Assembly (NCBI RefSeq): GCF_019112545.1 | Contig: NW_025064899.1 | Location: 637,364 to 701,363, forward strand | Direction of reading: 5' to 3' | Source: Guyanagaster necrorhizus | Lineage: Eukaryota > Basidiomycota > Agaricomycetes > Agaricales > Physalacriaceae | Length of the DNA: 64,000 nt | Shown: positions 1-9,828 of the stretch, one piece after another | Position numbering within the stretch: position 1 is the first letter of the stretch | Layout of the letters: every line of letters begins with the position of its first letter | Translations under genes and position numbers: made by a program | The notes under the pieces: generated by a model | What the model was told of the DNA's origin: nothing | The model's input: the letters and a program-made list of their open reading frames with translations, nothing else | Database searches by the model: none

Positions 1-129
1 TAACAAGAAAAGTATATCTTCATCCACAGGAATCCAGAAGCTTTACACAAAGAGTGTATCCGAGTCTCGGCCTGATTTAAGCGATGAATCAGTCGGGTCC
101 AAGTTATTTCTAGCTGATGACGCAATAAG

Positions 130-900
130 CTCATTGTCGGCAATTCCGTCTATGATATGCAGCCAATTTCTACCACTTCTACCACTCTACCGCCCTCCGC
201 TGAGTACCGATATAATCAGACAATATCGCCGCCGGACAACTGTGTCGCATTTCAGTGACAGTGTCCACAAGCTGCGACATCGTCGGCCTTTGTTCTGGAT
301 TCGACGACCGCATTTGAGCAACCATCGTGAGGAGCCACATTGCCATTCGCAAAGTTGCCTTCAGGAGCAAGGATGATCCGCCGGCTACATAGTTACGCAT
401 GTATGCTCTGATCCTCGAGCATCAAACACACTATATTTTTACAGGATCAGACTCGTCGCAGCGCAGCAGTGCACCCTCAGCGAGGCCACGACCCCCATCT
501 CCAAATCCAAATCAAAGTCGCGCCCAGAGCTCTCAGACCCCATCGATCATCCGTCGAGAACACTAGTGCCGACTAGGTCGACAGTCTATCGGACAAATTC
601 ACGGCAGTAACTCCCCACAGGAAAACTTCTTCATTACTACGGGATGGGGGATCCAGGTCCGCGCCTTCGTATGTGCGAAAGATGAAGCCAGTGTGAATCG
701 CAGGGGTGTAAGCAGATGGCAGCCGTAGACATTCTTCGGGACTTTCGAGGACATGAAGGCGCTTACCGGAGGAGACCATGGAAACAGTATAGTTGTCGAT
801 GAAAATGTAGGTCTGTCATTTAAGGCTGCGTCGGACCAGGTCCTAAGAGAAATACGTGAGCAAACTGTGATTTTCTCCACATATAAGGCGAGATATCGGA
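130..900 (-). pseudogene. Kinase-like gene relic, copy A (N- and C-terminal ends only)
   Basis: The minus strand at 179-400 encodes a kinase C-lobe end containing NPEQRPTMSQLVD, the subdomain XI Arg region, and ends in RRAVEW. The same C-terminus occurs in copies B to E at 43539, 48848, 52189 and 54366. The minus strand at about 573-900 matches the N-terminal exon region of copy E (62400-62907), sharing ISLRTWSDAA and AIHTGFIF. The catalytic core present in the other copies is missing between about 450 and 560, so this is an internally deleted copy. It keeps many CpG sites that are TG or CA in the other copies. A TAG replaces a sense codon near the C-terminus. The kinase assignment rests on comparison with the longer copies. 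Confidence 0.5.
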
Positions 901-1180
901 GTTTGGAGTGCACTTGGGGAAGTTTGCGAGCTACGTCGATCGTCGTTAGCTGCAGAGTTTGCCGTTCTGAAGGAACTTGAGCATGGAGAATCAGAAATAG
1001 TACATTTTCGAAATCCTGAAGGACGACAAATTATTTATCATTTAAGGGAGTGCTTCTATCCATTATCACTTGCTTTAACGAGTAGCCAAAGACAGGGCAT
1101 TTTTTGTCCAGACAACTCTAGTCACCAGGAGGAGCTCTGAGACAGGAAAGGCACACAATTTTGGTCTCTGCAAGGTGGTG
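900..1180. repeat. 5' flank shared by kinase copies A and E
   Basis: The stretch 900-1130 aligns by eye with 62930-63160. Shared blocks include the run around the GACAAATTATTTAT motif and the TATCCATTATCACTT motif. It lies upstream of the minus-strand kinase copies, so it is probably their duplicated promoter region. The copy here keeps CpG where the 62.9 kb copy has TG or CA. Confidence 0.5.
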
Positions 1181-1790
1181 GAGTTGAAGTAGTGGGAGTC
1201 GACGATTGCGCTCTTTTAAATTCTATACACTCTGATGAGATGCAAATTAGACATAAAACGGACGAGTTGGCACGTTTGAGACGCCAGGACGCGCTGTATC
1301 CGAACTGGGGGTTCACTCGCCGCCTGTGTATCGGAACGCCATCAGTCATACAGAAAGCCTTGAGATCTCATAGCTCTATCCATGCCTGGCCACACGAGTA
1401 CAGACCACAGACGAACTGGGGGCCATGATCATCCTTGGCAAAATCATAACAGTCAGAGAATCACTGCACGGAAGACGGATCCAGTGGCGGCGGAACGAAC
1501 CTAAGCCATTTACCGACCCCTCAAGGGATTAGAGCCCTGCATGAACCCAGGAGTATTTTCTGGCGATATAGAGGCATTTTGAGACCAACAGCCGATGAGA
1601 TGAGCCTACGAGAACAATGAGAATCAGCACAGAGCCGTGCTTAGCATAGGCATCATCCGCACCTTTGACGATCTTTTCATACATTAGCATGTGCGCCTAT
1701 CGCTCCTTCCGAACGTCGATGATAGCTTTCCCGAGTCCAAGCTGAACCTCGGCAGAGAGCAGAGCAAAGTTTTTTGAGTTAAAGTGCCGG
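1181..1790. other. No identifiable gene
   Basis: Only short open frames occur (up to 78 aa at 1192-1428, plus). None shows a motif I recognise and no second copy was seen elsewhere in the window. Composition resembles the surrounding CpG-retaining DNA. Confidence 0.4.
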
Positions 1791-2480
1791 CGTATTTCCT
1801 TGTTCAATGCTCCTCGTAACAGCAATTAACATCGGTAGCACGTCACATCTAGCTCTGTCGGTGCCCCTTGGTTGACGGGAAGAAAGAAGAAGGGCAGTGA
1901 TGGTGATGGTAAGAAGCTGAAAGTCGGCCGATCATTTTCCCTCTTACCACCATCATCCAGCTCCGCCTCTGTACGGTCCTTGGCGACTGATTAACATCGT
2001 CTCCTTGTCGAACCTCAGTTTATCTTGGATGAAACGCGTTCGGAACACCACAAAGTCAGCATGGAATTCGGGGTAAGGCGGCGTTTATCTCGTCATCCAC
2101 TGACGCTGACTTCTTTTAAGATCCCGTCACCGGATATCGAACGTAGGATACTTTCGTGTCATCTGCTGCAGAAAAATGGTCGCCGGTCTAGTCACTACCG
2201 CCCACACTACCCAATCTGAAGCCAATTGTATGCGCATGGATAGCGGACGGCCCACCTCTCATCGCTGTAGGGAACCCATGAGGATACGCCGCAGACCTTT
2301 CCTCTGTGTTGGTATAAGATCCGGTTTGGATGCAGAGACGGATTGGAGGGTGCGCGTTTTGAAAGTCTGTCGCTATTTTGGCACTCACTGTCCCTGTAGG
2401 AGACTGGGGGCGACATTTCCTCGCTGCAAATCATCGCTACCACCAGTTACGAGCTCCATCGATGCCTCAGTCACAGGCTC
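1791..2480 (+). other. Segment duplicated at 51160-51790; possible small spliced gene
   Basis: About 1800-2190 aligns with 51190-51570, including the GTCACATCT / AGCTCTGT blocks and CCACCATCATC. In both copies a candidate exon ends before a GTAAG donor (near 2074 here, 51471 there) and a GCAG acceptor sits just before an ATGG (2176 here, 51574 there). The conserved splice-like signals suggest a plus-strand gene with an early intron. The frame from 2176 runs to 2484 (103 aa) with no domain I recognise, and the 51.6 kb copy is open for only a short way. Function unknown; a non-coding duplication is equally possible. Confidence 0.25.
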
Positions 2481-3600
2481 ACCTTGAACCGTGAGCAATA
2501 TCCTAAATGTGTCGAACATCATACGAGACAGGCATTACAGGCTCTCTTTGTACTTGCCGGAACCATACGTAACGCATACAATATCATTACCGCCACCCTT
2601 ACATATCGTTCCGTACACATTTCGGCTGCATTCAAGAGTTTTGTCACCCGCATTTGGTCCACGTTGGTAGGATGCCTGGCAAAGGGACTAGCTGGTGAAG
2701 ATGAGGAATGGTTCGACCCCGTCTGTCCAAAAAATGGTTCATTGCTATTGCTGGCGATCGTTGTAATACTTGGGGAATGTCTCTCTGAAGAGGAACATAA
2801 CTGTGGTAGAGTCAATCCTCCGTTTACAGCTCTTTCCAGCTGACCCTGCCACAAGGTCCCCACGCGACGTTGGCAGAGTCTGGCGACCTTTATCCGGCTT
2901 CTACATCCCTCCCTGCTTCTCGTTATGTAAGATCGCGCTGCGCAGCTGGTCCTGCCATTCTTTACAGAGAGCAGCTGGCGGCCATCTGATAGTCGGTAGG
3001 TTCTATTTATACTACGCAACGCAGTCTTCAGTGACTGATAATCATAGATCTCATTTGGCCCAGCATGACGCGTCATCTCAACGTTGCAGTGACCGATATC
3101 CCCGGCCCTCCCAAGTATCGGTCATTTGTCGGACCAAACGGTTTCGTACCACGATAAATATAGGACGTGCTCAAATCTAGATGCAATAGTTGCCGCCGTT
3201 CTCTAACAGAGAAAGCACGTCCTTTAATTATCGGGACGACCCGGAAGAGAAAACTCACAGACAAGATGGAGATGCTCCATCCAAGAGCGACTGAACATAC
3301 AGTTAGAGTATCGGCCAAAGCTATGGACCTTACGCAGGAGGGACTTTTGCATGCCTTCCTGTACCTTTGAGTCATCAGGAACGCATAGGCGAAAGATTCA
3401 TCAGGCGACGACCACATCACCTTCTAGACACTCGACACGGATTTTTGGCGAGTAATCAAGAGGTTCCCGCTCTGAATAGTTATTAAGTCCGGGTCAATAT
3501 GGTTTCTACGTTACTCCTTTTTTTAGCACTGAAACAACTCACACGTTCCTCTTAGAATTTGTACTGCCGTTTTCCTCCGTGGTTAATCCAGCACAGTCCC
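2481..3600. other. Unassigned CpG-retaining DNA upstream of GH28
   Basis: The longest open frame is 185 aa on the minus strand (2519-3076), followed by a 115 aa frame (3073-3420, minus). Neither shows a recognisable domain, a signal peptide or a credible splice pattern. The proximal part must include the promoter of the polygalacturonase gene. Confidence 0.35.
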
Positions 3601-3608
3601 TCTCGCCG

Positions 3609-3617
3609 GTATATAAG
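3609..3617 (+). promoter_or_regulatory. TATA box of the GH28 gene
   Basis: GTATATAAG lies about 70 nt upstream of the chosen ATG at 3683. A pyrimidine-rich stretch (CTGCTTTCCCTCC, about 3652-3665) follows, as is common at fungal transcription starts. This is inference from position and sequence only. Confidence 0.55.
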
Positions 3618-3682
3618 CCTGTACATGTCGAGGTCAAAGCAGCATTCGTTGTCTGCTTTCCCTCCTTTATATCTTGCACAAG

Positions 3683-5577
3683 ATGTTCGGGCACGCCTTC
3701 TACCAATTCGTCTTTGCTGCCGCCATGCTCGCGCTTGTGTCGGCTATTCCGACTAGGGAGCTGGAGGAGCGCACCAGCTGTACTATCTCTTCTGTTTCCA
3801 CGGCGTCGTCCATCTCCACCTGTTCGACTGTCACTATTGAGGCCTTCACCGTAGCTAGCGGAAGTATGTATATGTCTCCCTTCTATGAAGGACCTTGCTA
3901 ACGACTATACTTCCTAGGTACCTTGAGCCTCTCCGTACGTGGCTGATTTTACCTTTAACACATGTGTCATTTTATACACAACACTAGCCGATGTCGGGTG
4001 CAACTATCACCATGGCTGGCGATATCACCTTCGCCAAAACCACCAGTGCGTATCTTCTGCAGTAATCATTTTGGTTAGGTCCTTATTGAATTTATTACCA
4101 GGTGATGGCCCGTTATTTACCATCGACGGTGACGACATCACTTTCAATGGCGCTGGATATACATTTGATGTGATCAGCGTCAACTCATTTCTTGCCCTGC
4201 GGTAGTTAACCCCATCTCGCAGGGAAATGGCGCTGATTATTGGGATGGTGAAGGCACAGACGGTGGTGTCGACAAGCCTCATCCCCTCTTGAAGTAGGTT
4301 CTTTTCGTTTTATCGAGGCGTTCGTGGTCTGATGCTTTCATTAGATTCAAAGGCTCCGGCACATACTCCGATTTCACGGTGAGCCAGTCGCTCTTTCCTC
4401 CAGAATGCCGCTGAACGGGGAACAATAGGTCTTGAATACCCCCGCGCAGGCTATTTCCATCGGCAACAGTGACGGTCTCGTCTTTGACAGTATTACTGTA
4501 TTCTAATATTTCTTGTGCGCATCCTATCAGGCTTACAAGTGCTTTCTAGGTCGACAACAGTGCCGGTGATACCGATGACCTCGGTCACAACACCGATGTG
4601 AGTAGAGGTAATGATCTTGTTGCGGAAAAAAAAAACCGATGGTCTGCAGGGTTTCGATGTTTCCGCGGACGACGTGACTATCAAAAATTCGGTCGTGAAG
4701 AACCAGGACGATTGTATTGCTATTAACTCAGGCTCGACTATCGTGTACGCTACGTCATTCCATCTGTCAAACTGGTTTCTCATTGCGTCCATTAGGTTTG
4801 AGAATAACAAGTGCTCTGGGGGGCATGGTATCTCCATCGGTTCTATTGCCAGTGACGCGACCGTCTCCGACGTTACTATCTCTGGAAACACCGTTACCGA
4901 CTCTATGTACGGATTCAGGTAAGGCCTTTCGTTGTCAGTTGTACCCGATTCCTGAGTGACACTCGCTATGCGCAGAATCAAGGTTGATGCCACGGCCACA
5001 GATGCCTCGGTGTCCGGTATCACATACTCTGGGTGAGGACTGCTCAATCTCTCACGACTTGGCAGAAAGCCAAAACCTAGTTTTTAAAGTAACACCCTTA
5101 GCGGCATCGACGAATACGGTGTTCTGATCACCCAGTCGTACCCCGATAATGATGGTACTCCCGGAACTGGCGGACCCATTTCGTGAGTCAGCTTCATTCA
5201 AGGAATCTGAGACCATGTTTGATGTCATTGATAGGGATATTAACTTTACTGGAAGCGCTACTACTATCGCGTGAGTCTCGTGCTGTGGATTCCTTCGGTC
5301 GCGTGTTCATGTGTTTCTTCTTATCTGCAGGGTTGGAGACGACGCTGAACGATTGGTCGTCGACTGTGGTGCCTGCTCTGGGTGAGCTTTGTGTTTGTGT
5401 CGCCTTCTCGCAGGAGTGTTGATGATATGACGCGATAGAACCTGGGATTTCGATGAGTTGACGATAACTGGTGGTTCGGAAGGAAATGTTTCCAGTAATG
5501 ATGCTACTGTACGGTTTTTTGTTCTCGCCTCTTCTTAATACTAATGCTACCATTAGATCTCCGGTGGATCGTATTAG
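3683..5577 (+). CDS. Endopolygalacturonase, GH28, secreted; 16 exons
   Basis: This gene hydrolyses alpha-1,4 bonds in homogalacturonan (pectin) outside the cell. Introns I placed: 3864-3917, 3935-3987, 4046-4101, 4170-4222, 4294-4344, 4379-4428, 4498-4549, 4598-4649, 4745-4795, 4919-4975, 5033-5089, 5183-5234, 5271-5330, 5382-5438, 5509-5556. Exons sum to 1092 nt, 363 codons plus TAG, the usual length for the family. All start GT and end AG. Residues 1-20 are a signal peptide, followed by a short propeptide (ELEER). All GH28 motifs are present: NTDGFD (Asp182), QDDC (Asp202, Asp203), GGHGIS (His224) and RIK (Arg255, Lys257), at nearly the spacing known for Aspergillus niger PGII. The protein ends in DATISGGSY. 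ATG 3683 is chosen because the signal peptide starts there. No broken codon was found, unlike nearly everything downstream. Confidence 0.93.
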
Positions 5578-5609
5578 GGTGAGGAATTTAGGATCCATTC
5601 AGTATTTTG

Positions 5610-5897
5610 TCAATTGAAATGTGTCATAGCATGTCTATACATCCCTATTACTCGGAAACAATTAATATTACTCGAAGAGGATGTGCATCTTGCGCATGTT
5701 TCCCGTTGTTTGTATCCTGGCTTGTCCTCCCACCGGGAACCGACTTGGTAAGCATCGTGCATCGTCATCGATAGGAAGTTCCTGGTCGATTTGGTATAGT
5801 CTTTATGGTAGGTGCCCTTCCACAAAAGTTTGTCGGTTGGTAGGTCTCTACCGAGGTGGAGCGCTGCGTGTCTGGCTTTATCTAGATTTATCAACAT
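5610..5897 (-). pseudogene. LINE retrotransposon C-terminal relic
   Basis: The minus-strand frame contains LLWKGTYHKDYTKSTRNFL, then MHDAYQVG and PGYKQRETCARC. This pattern (LWK...HKD...R.FL...HDAY..G.W...PGY..R..C..C) is typical of the Cys-rich region near the RNase H end of fungal LINE pol proteins. The frame loses similarity after CARC, and the usual ESxEHIL..C continuation is absent, so this is a fragment. It begins only 33 bp after the GH28 stop and probably overlaps that gene's 3' UTR on the opposite strand. Family assignment is from motif memory. Confidence 0.5.
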
Positions 5898-6048
5898 ACG
5901 GCGTCGTTGTATCTGTCTAGATTGTGCTTTGGTTCGTTTTCTCGCTTACTTAGTGAGCGTGCTGTTGTTACGCGTTTCTTCGTGGTCACATTCTTGCTCA
6001 TTTATGCTTACATACTGTAATTTATTAGGTAGTCCCTTGAACCCACAC
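5898..6048. other. Short spacer, nothing identified
   Basis: About 150 bp between the LINE relic and the hypothetical gene fragment. No motif seen. Confidence 0.4.
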
Positions 6049-6525
6049 TCACTCCCCAGACGTCACTGAGTGGAGCTCTGGTACCAGTTCGAACCAGTCA
6101 TCCTATCCCAAGTCGTCGAAGCTACGCTCGATCTGTCCCATATATGACAGGCATCAACTACAATAGGAATCAACCCACCCAGAAAGATAGAATACCTGCG
6201 ACCAAGTCCGCCATAGGCTTCGCGACTTCTTGAGGGCCACCAAGAAGGCCACTGGCCGGAAGATTTACTGTGATGGATCGCTTAAATGTCCCTCCAATAC
6301 CATCAGAATTGAGATGGAGTATCAGGAAGATCCAATGGTGCCCGTTTGTCAAGGCGCCGCGCAAAGTCTTTCCTAAAGAAAAATGAGTGGTGAGTACAAC
6401 AGAAGATGTAGGACATACTTCAATAACTTCGCGCATCCATACATCTCAGCAACTGCTTGCGCTGCATGGCCCCTGAGGTCACCAGGCTTGGCTGCAGTCA
6501 CAAAGAACCCAGTTGGCAAAACTTG
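6049..6525 (-). pseudogene. C-terminal fragment of a conserved hypothetical gene, cut by Gypsy G0
   Basis: Reading minus, three exons can be placed: 6525-6419 (AAQAVAEMYGCAKLLK), 6372-6179 (GALTNGHHWIFLIL, then ADLVAGILSFW) and 6132-6049 (DDWFELVPELHS, then TGA). The introns, 6373-6418 and 6133-6178, are 46 nt each with GT and AG ends. This resembles C-terminal regions I associate with hypothetical Agaricomycete proteins; function unknown. The upstream part is missing: at about 6525 the sequence turns into the protease region of a Gypsy element. One in-frame TAG interrupts the last exon (GGA TAG GAT), so even this part may be dead. CpG is still common here. Confidence 0.45.
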
Positions 6526-7480
6526 ATCCTTGGAGCTCAGATCAGTATGGTGAAGTTGATCTGTTCAGCATGATCACCAGTGACAAGTCATAGCTCAACA
6601 AACTCCATGATTGACCTGGCCTGGTTTTGGGTCCTGCCAGCATTATAAACTGGAATGGGAGCAGCAGTTGCTTTGGTTGGAAGGTGGTTTTGGATGATGA
6701 AGTTGTGATTGATTGAACTCCCCATACAGCAACTGTCAATCAGGGCTGTGGCTACATAGATGGCACAGCTTTCCAGTGTTTCAATCTGGGTTTTAACTAA
6801 TAGGTCTCACCTCTGAGTCTTTTGTCACTGGATTTATTGTCTGAGCTTGCACAGCTCATCAAGCTATTCAAGCACTTGACTTCATTTGGCCCTTCTCATT
6901 CCTTCTATCATCTCTTCAACTACTTTCTTGGCTCATGCTTTGTGTATCCAGTTCTTGAATACCATCTTGGCTTCTTCTGTTTTGGCATTTTTGATCATGC
7001 ACCAAGTCCACTCAGTTTTGAATGGTTTGAGCCATCCTGAGGTTGATATTTTGGGAGTCTTCCTCTCTATTTGGCCTGTAGGCATTTGAGCTGTTCAAGT
7101 TGGGTTTTTTAGTATTTGCAATTTTTTAGATGGAGCTGGTGCTGAGGTTGAAGCAGATATATTTGAATGCATATTTAAGTTACATGTATCTACAGATGTG
7201 GAATAAGTCTGACCAGCAGCTACTAGGGGTGCATCATTTAGTCCTTGGGCTGAATAAGTGAAATCACTCACTTGTCAGTCTTATCTTTTACCTCTTCAAT
7301 TTTTGTCTCCTTGTTGTTTGGTTCTTCTATAGCATCTGCTTCTTCTGCAACTTTTCAATTTGGGCATTTATCTCCTCACATGTCCTCTTCTTCTTTGGGA
7401 AATTCTTTGCCAAGTGTCTCTTCTCCCTCTAGTTGAAACACTTCTCCTTCTTTATCCAGTCAATATCCATTGGCCTTCTC
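6526..7480 (-). pseudogene. Gypsy G0, left part: gag zinc knuckle to protease
   Basis: Minus-strand fragments in order: a gag nucleocapsid region with zinc-knuckle residues near 7440-7400 (EKRHLAKNFPKKKRTCEEI), the linker containing PFKTEWTW and KNWVHKA (about 7040-6960), then a protease segment (AAPIPVYNAG, about 6690). These match G3 at 34410-35400 in the same order. Stops are mostly TGA. The fragment ends abruptly at about 6526 against the hypothetical gene. At 7480 it is interrupted by G1; reading across G1, the frame continues into 15343, where TDTIFRGQR joins RPMDIDW. Confidence 0.75.
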
Positions 7481-7929
7481 TGTTAGGTCCAGTTGACACA
7501 TGATAATATCCATGTGATAAACAGATGCTGTATTGTGTTTATACAATCACATCTGAGTTAACTATTTATAGATGCTGATCATGTGTCTTCAAGGTCAATA
7601 TTAGTTGACTTGAGATAGGATGATAGAATAAAGGATAGTTCAAGACTAGAGATACATGGCATCAACTATGCTACTTATATACTATTCATCTCTTAGATAA
7701 ATATAATGTTACTAATTGTAGGTGTTCATACTATAGTACTCATTGTCTTGAGATGTTGTGGTTACCTACAAAAGAATGATTGTCTTGTTGTCAGAGTGTC
7801 ACTACATGTTGCAGAACAATGGTTGTTATGCTGACTAAGACTGTCCCACAGTTCTAAGTGCTGGTCTAGGTGCTCTGACTAAGCATGAATAGAGGTAAAA
7901 GAAGAGAAAAAGGGAGAAAAACTATAATA
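7481..7929 (-). repeat. G1 3' LTR
   Basis: 449 bp, starting TGTTAGGTCC on the plus strand. The element-sense start reads TATTAT where the mate has TGTTAC, so the terminal TG has become TA. The next element-sense bases outward are TAA and then the purine run AAGAAGAGGG, the polypurine tract. Confidence 0.85.
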
Positions 7930-7932
7930 TTA

Positions 7933-9828
7933 CCCTCTTCTTAAGACCATCATCCCAATGGCTTAATTTAAGAATAATTTATAGTCATATATGGCTGTGT
8001 CTGCATTCATTCATTTCTTGTTTACCCATTGGTTCAACTTGGGTCTGTATCCTTTCCAACTGACCAAGTGGTCAATGGTCATTGTTATGCCCTCTTCTCA
8101 TACCTTGACTTTGCATAATTTATAGTCAAGGATTTGGTTAATTTCATAGTGCTCCTCATCATCAATGAGGTCAGAGGGTGGTGGTAGTGGTGGTCATTCT
8201 TGATTTAGAAAGGCAGGGGTAACATATAGGGGTTAAGAGCAATTCATTGAATGTGTCATGAATGCACTATGAGGTTGGAAGACTGAGTTTATAGGTGGAG
8301 GCATCTATCTTTGCTAATACAGGAAAGAGGCCAGTGCATTTATCAGTGAGTTTCTTCTTGCAGTGAGGTAGATATAGGTTAATGGTGTTGAGCCATACTT
8401 TATTGTTGATGGCATAGATAGGCACTGTATGATAGTGTTTGTTATACTGGATCTTCATAGTGGCAGCAGCTTTATCAAGGGCAGTTTATGTTTTGAGATA
8501 TATCTTTGCTATTTCAGTAATGAAGTCTAGGGAGGCTGGTGTGGATGTGTGGAATTATATGGTAGCAGCAATTTTGGGATGTTGTCTGTAGTTGATGAAG
8601 AAGAGGGTCTTCCCAGTTGCTGAGTGAACATGGTTGTTGTGCTGAAAACTCATGAGTGTTAGCCATTCCATCCAGTCATCTTGCCTGTGGTTGATGAACA
8701 TGTATAAGTACTTTTTGAGTTCTTGGTTGATGCACTCTGTCTGCCTGTTGGTCTGAGGGTGATAGGCAGTAGATGCATTGCTTTGAATTCTGAGCAGCTG
8801 GTATAGATTATCCAGGAATTTGGAGATGAATTGTGATCTTCAGTCTAAAATGATGACCTGTGGCATGCCATATTTAGAATAGATCTTGTCTCTAAGGATT
8901 TTGGCCCACCTCTCAGATGATAGCTCAGTAGTGCAGGTGATCAGGATGATCACTTTAGAGAACTGGTTGATGATAATAATAATTGCATTATAATCATTAT
9001 AGTCAGATAATTTGGTGATCATATCAACAGAGATATGCATCCAAGAGGTTGTAGGAACCTCATTTGGGTGAAGTGGGACTGCTTGGGCCTATATAGAAGA
9101 CTTAGTCCTCTGGCAGGTCTCACAGCCCTTCATATACTTGTCAACATCTTATCCTAGTTTCAGCCACCAATACTCTTTCAACACTAATTCCTTTATCTTT
9201 GAGATTTCTGAGTGTCTGGCAGTTGCATGGTCATGTGATATAGCAATAATTTCTCCCTGCAGTGTTGATTGCTGGGGAATATAAATGCATCTGTCATAGT
9301 AAAGTAGGTCATCATGCTTCATGATGCCCCTTTCATGGTTTAGTGATGTTGTGATCCTTTGATCCTATAAGCTTGGCTGTCATGTTGCACTCTATATCTT
9401 GGTGTGAATCTTCTCCTCTGTTAGCATTATCATCATCTGGAAGTGTTCCAGTTTCAGCAGTACCACCCCACTATTGTCTTTCTCTTCTTGGTCATGATCA
9501 GCCTGTTGGCTAAGAAGGTCAGCCTTCTTATTGGCTATCTCTGCCTTGTGGTGTAGAGTGTAGTCATACTCAGCAACCTCTATTATCTATTGAGCTTGTC
9601 ATTAGTTGAGTTTTTGGAGAAGATAGAAATATCATAAGTTTTGATGGTCTATCCAGACCTTGAATGTCTGTGCCACCCTGATCAGATAATGATGCCATTC
9701 TGCTAGTACTAACATGATGGCCAGCAGTTTCTTGTCATATATTTTGTAGTTTCTTTCTGTGGCTAATAAGGCCTTGGAGAGGAATGCTACTGGATACCAC
9801 CTCCCCTCTTGTTTCTGTGAGAGTACAG
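7933..9828 (-). pseudogene. G1 pol remnant: RNase H, integrase, chromodomain
   Basis: Minus strand. RNase H lies at about 9828-9480 (ERNYKIYDKKLLAIML, DYTLHHKAEIANKKADLLSQ). Integrase follows, with MHISVDMITKL near 9040 and GMPQVIILD near 8850, so the first two catalytic Asp positions are recognisable. A C-terminal chromodomain is visible near 8130-8020 (HLVSWKGYRPKLNQWVN). Frames are broken, mostly by TGA. At 9828 RNase H stops within VLSQ and the sequence changes to an unrelated LTR. Several Arg positions read Cys, Trp or His, as expected from CpG loss. Confidence 0.75.

Noticed and set aside
2519..3076. 185 aa minus-strand open frame ending in a Cys-containing stretch that faintly recalls a zinc cluster
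   Set aside because: Only one Cys pair is visible before a stop, there is no basic region of the expected form and no second copy; a chance frame in GC-balanced DNA is likelier.
4493..5047. 184 aa minus-strand open frame
   Set aside because: It is antisense to the GH28 exons and has no motif; the plus strand is clearly coding.
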